In this document: positions 63,802-64,000 of the stretch, piece by piece
Numbering within the stretch: the first letter of the stretch is position 1
Layout of the letters: the number at the start of each line of letters is the position of its first letter
Source: Comamonadaceae bacterium
GTDB lineage: Bacteria; Pseudomonadota; Gammaproteobacteria; Burkholderiales; Burkholderiaceae_C
Direction of reading: 5' to 3'
Length of the DNA stretch: 64,000 nt
NCBI GenBank assembly: GCA_009996515.1
Contig: JAACZV010000017.1
Location: 1-64,000, forward strand
Notes under the pieces: model-generated
Seen by the model: only the letters and a program-made list of their open reading frames with translations
What the model was told of the DNA's origin: nothing
Database searches by the model: none
Position numbers and translations under genes: made by a program

Positions 63802-64000
63802 ATGGAATTCGACCTGCTGGCCATCCTGGCCGATGTATTCGCCAAGCACGGCCCTGCGGCCCAGGCGGTGGCGCAGACCTATTCGCCCAACGATTTCAGC
63901 GTGCGCTTCTTCCTGCAGCTGGCCGTCATCCTGCTGGCCTGCCGCGTGGTGGGCTGGGCCGGCCGCAAGTTCCTGGGCCAGCCCCAGGTCGTCGGCGAGA
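63802..64000 (+). CDS. Cation:proton antiporter (Kef/CPA2 type), N-terminal part
   Basis: The first 66 codons are inside the window and the frame runs off the end. After a polar N-terminus of about 35 residues comes the first TM helix and the CPA2 signature start (FFLQLAVILLACRVVGWAGR, then KFLGQPQVVGE). The family exchanges Na+ or K+ for protons. ATG 63802 has only a weak ribosome-binding site (AAGG), so the start is provisional. Confidence 0.75.
   Translation, partial: MEFDLLAILADVFAKHGPAAQAVAQTYSPNDFSVRFFLQLAVILLACRVVGWAGRKFLGQPQVVGE

Overview
The window looks like chromosomal DNA of a high-GC betaproteobacterium of the order Burkholderiales, probably the Rubrivivax/Roseateles/Leptothrix-type group. 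The reasons are GC content near 70% by eye, a DUF3567 protein, the rpmH-rnpA-yidD-yidC-mnmE / dnaA-dnaN-gyrB replication-origin neighbourhood, a PEP-CTERM protein, and the bifunctional enoyl-CoA hydratase/phosphotransacetylase next to acetate kinase. The species cannot be named from this alone.

Layout. 1-3.5 kb: the end of a DUF3108 protein, a DUF3567 protein and a large tandem AAA ATPase. 3.5-9.6 kb: an L-arabinose/arabinan locus. A leftward operon (2-keto-3-deoxyarabonate dehydratase, secreted GH43 arabinanase, GntR and LysR regulators) faces a rightward aldose epimerase plus lactonase pair. The 312-bp gap between them carries two GntR-type operator candidates. 9.6-16.2 kb: P-type ATPase, serine hydrolase, kelch lipoprotein, LysR regulator. 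16.2-26.4 kb: the origin region. mnmE, yidC, yidD, rnpA and rpmH run left and dnaA, dnaN and gyrB run right; the candidate origin and promoters lie between rpmH and dnaA. 26.4-29.4 kb: a patchy accessory stretch with a type I restriction (hsdM/hsdS) scar, a LOTUS-domain protein, decayed sequence, a membrane-anchored Mrr-like nuclease and a fabI stub. 29.1-32.0 kb: a phosphotransacetylase/acetate kinase operon behind a near-consensus FNR/Anr promoter. 32.0-34.8 kb: a LytS/LytTR two-component system with a head-GIN protein. 34.9-43.5 kb: an alpha-2-macroglobulin and PBP1C system with a DUF5329 gene and a VapBC module inside the run. 43.4-48.6 kb: a LysR regulator divergent from the dabB-dabA inorganic-carbon pump. 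48.6-61.3 kb: mixed housekeeping genes (slyX, PEP-CTERM protein, methyltransferase, cupin, recQ, copper chaperone, SRPBCC protein, kup, flavin reductase, M48 protease, Crp- and LuxR-type regulators, MBL hydrolase, serine acetyltransferase). 61.3-64 kb: a flavin-dependent halogenase coupled to a Phd/PIN toxin-antitoxin pair, then the start of a cation:proton antiporter.

The genes suggest a flexible heterotroph. It can attack plant arabinan and should oxidise arabinose through a non-phosphorylative route, although only some of those enzymes are here. It can conserve energy from acetyl-CoA at low oxygen through Pta/AckA and can concentrate bicarbonate through DabAB. I found no rRNA, tRNA, CRISPR array, intact insertion sequence or prophage. 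The most notable points are the predicted regulatory sites (GntR operators, FNR box, DnaA box in the dnaA promoter), the toxin-antitoxin genes translationally joined to metabolic or envelope genes, and the remnant defence region just after gyrB.
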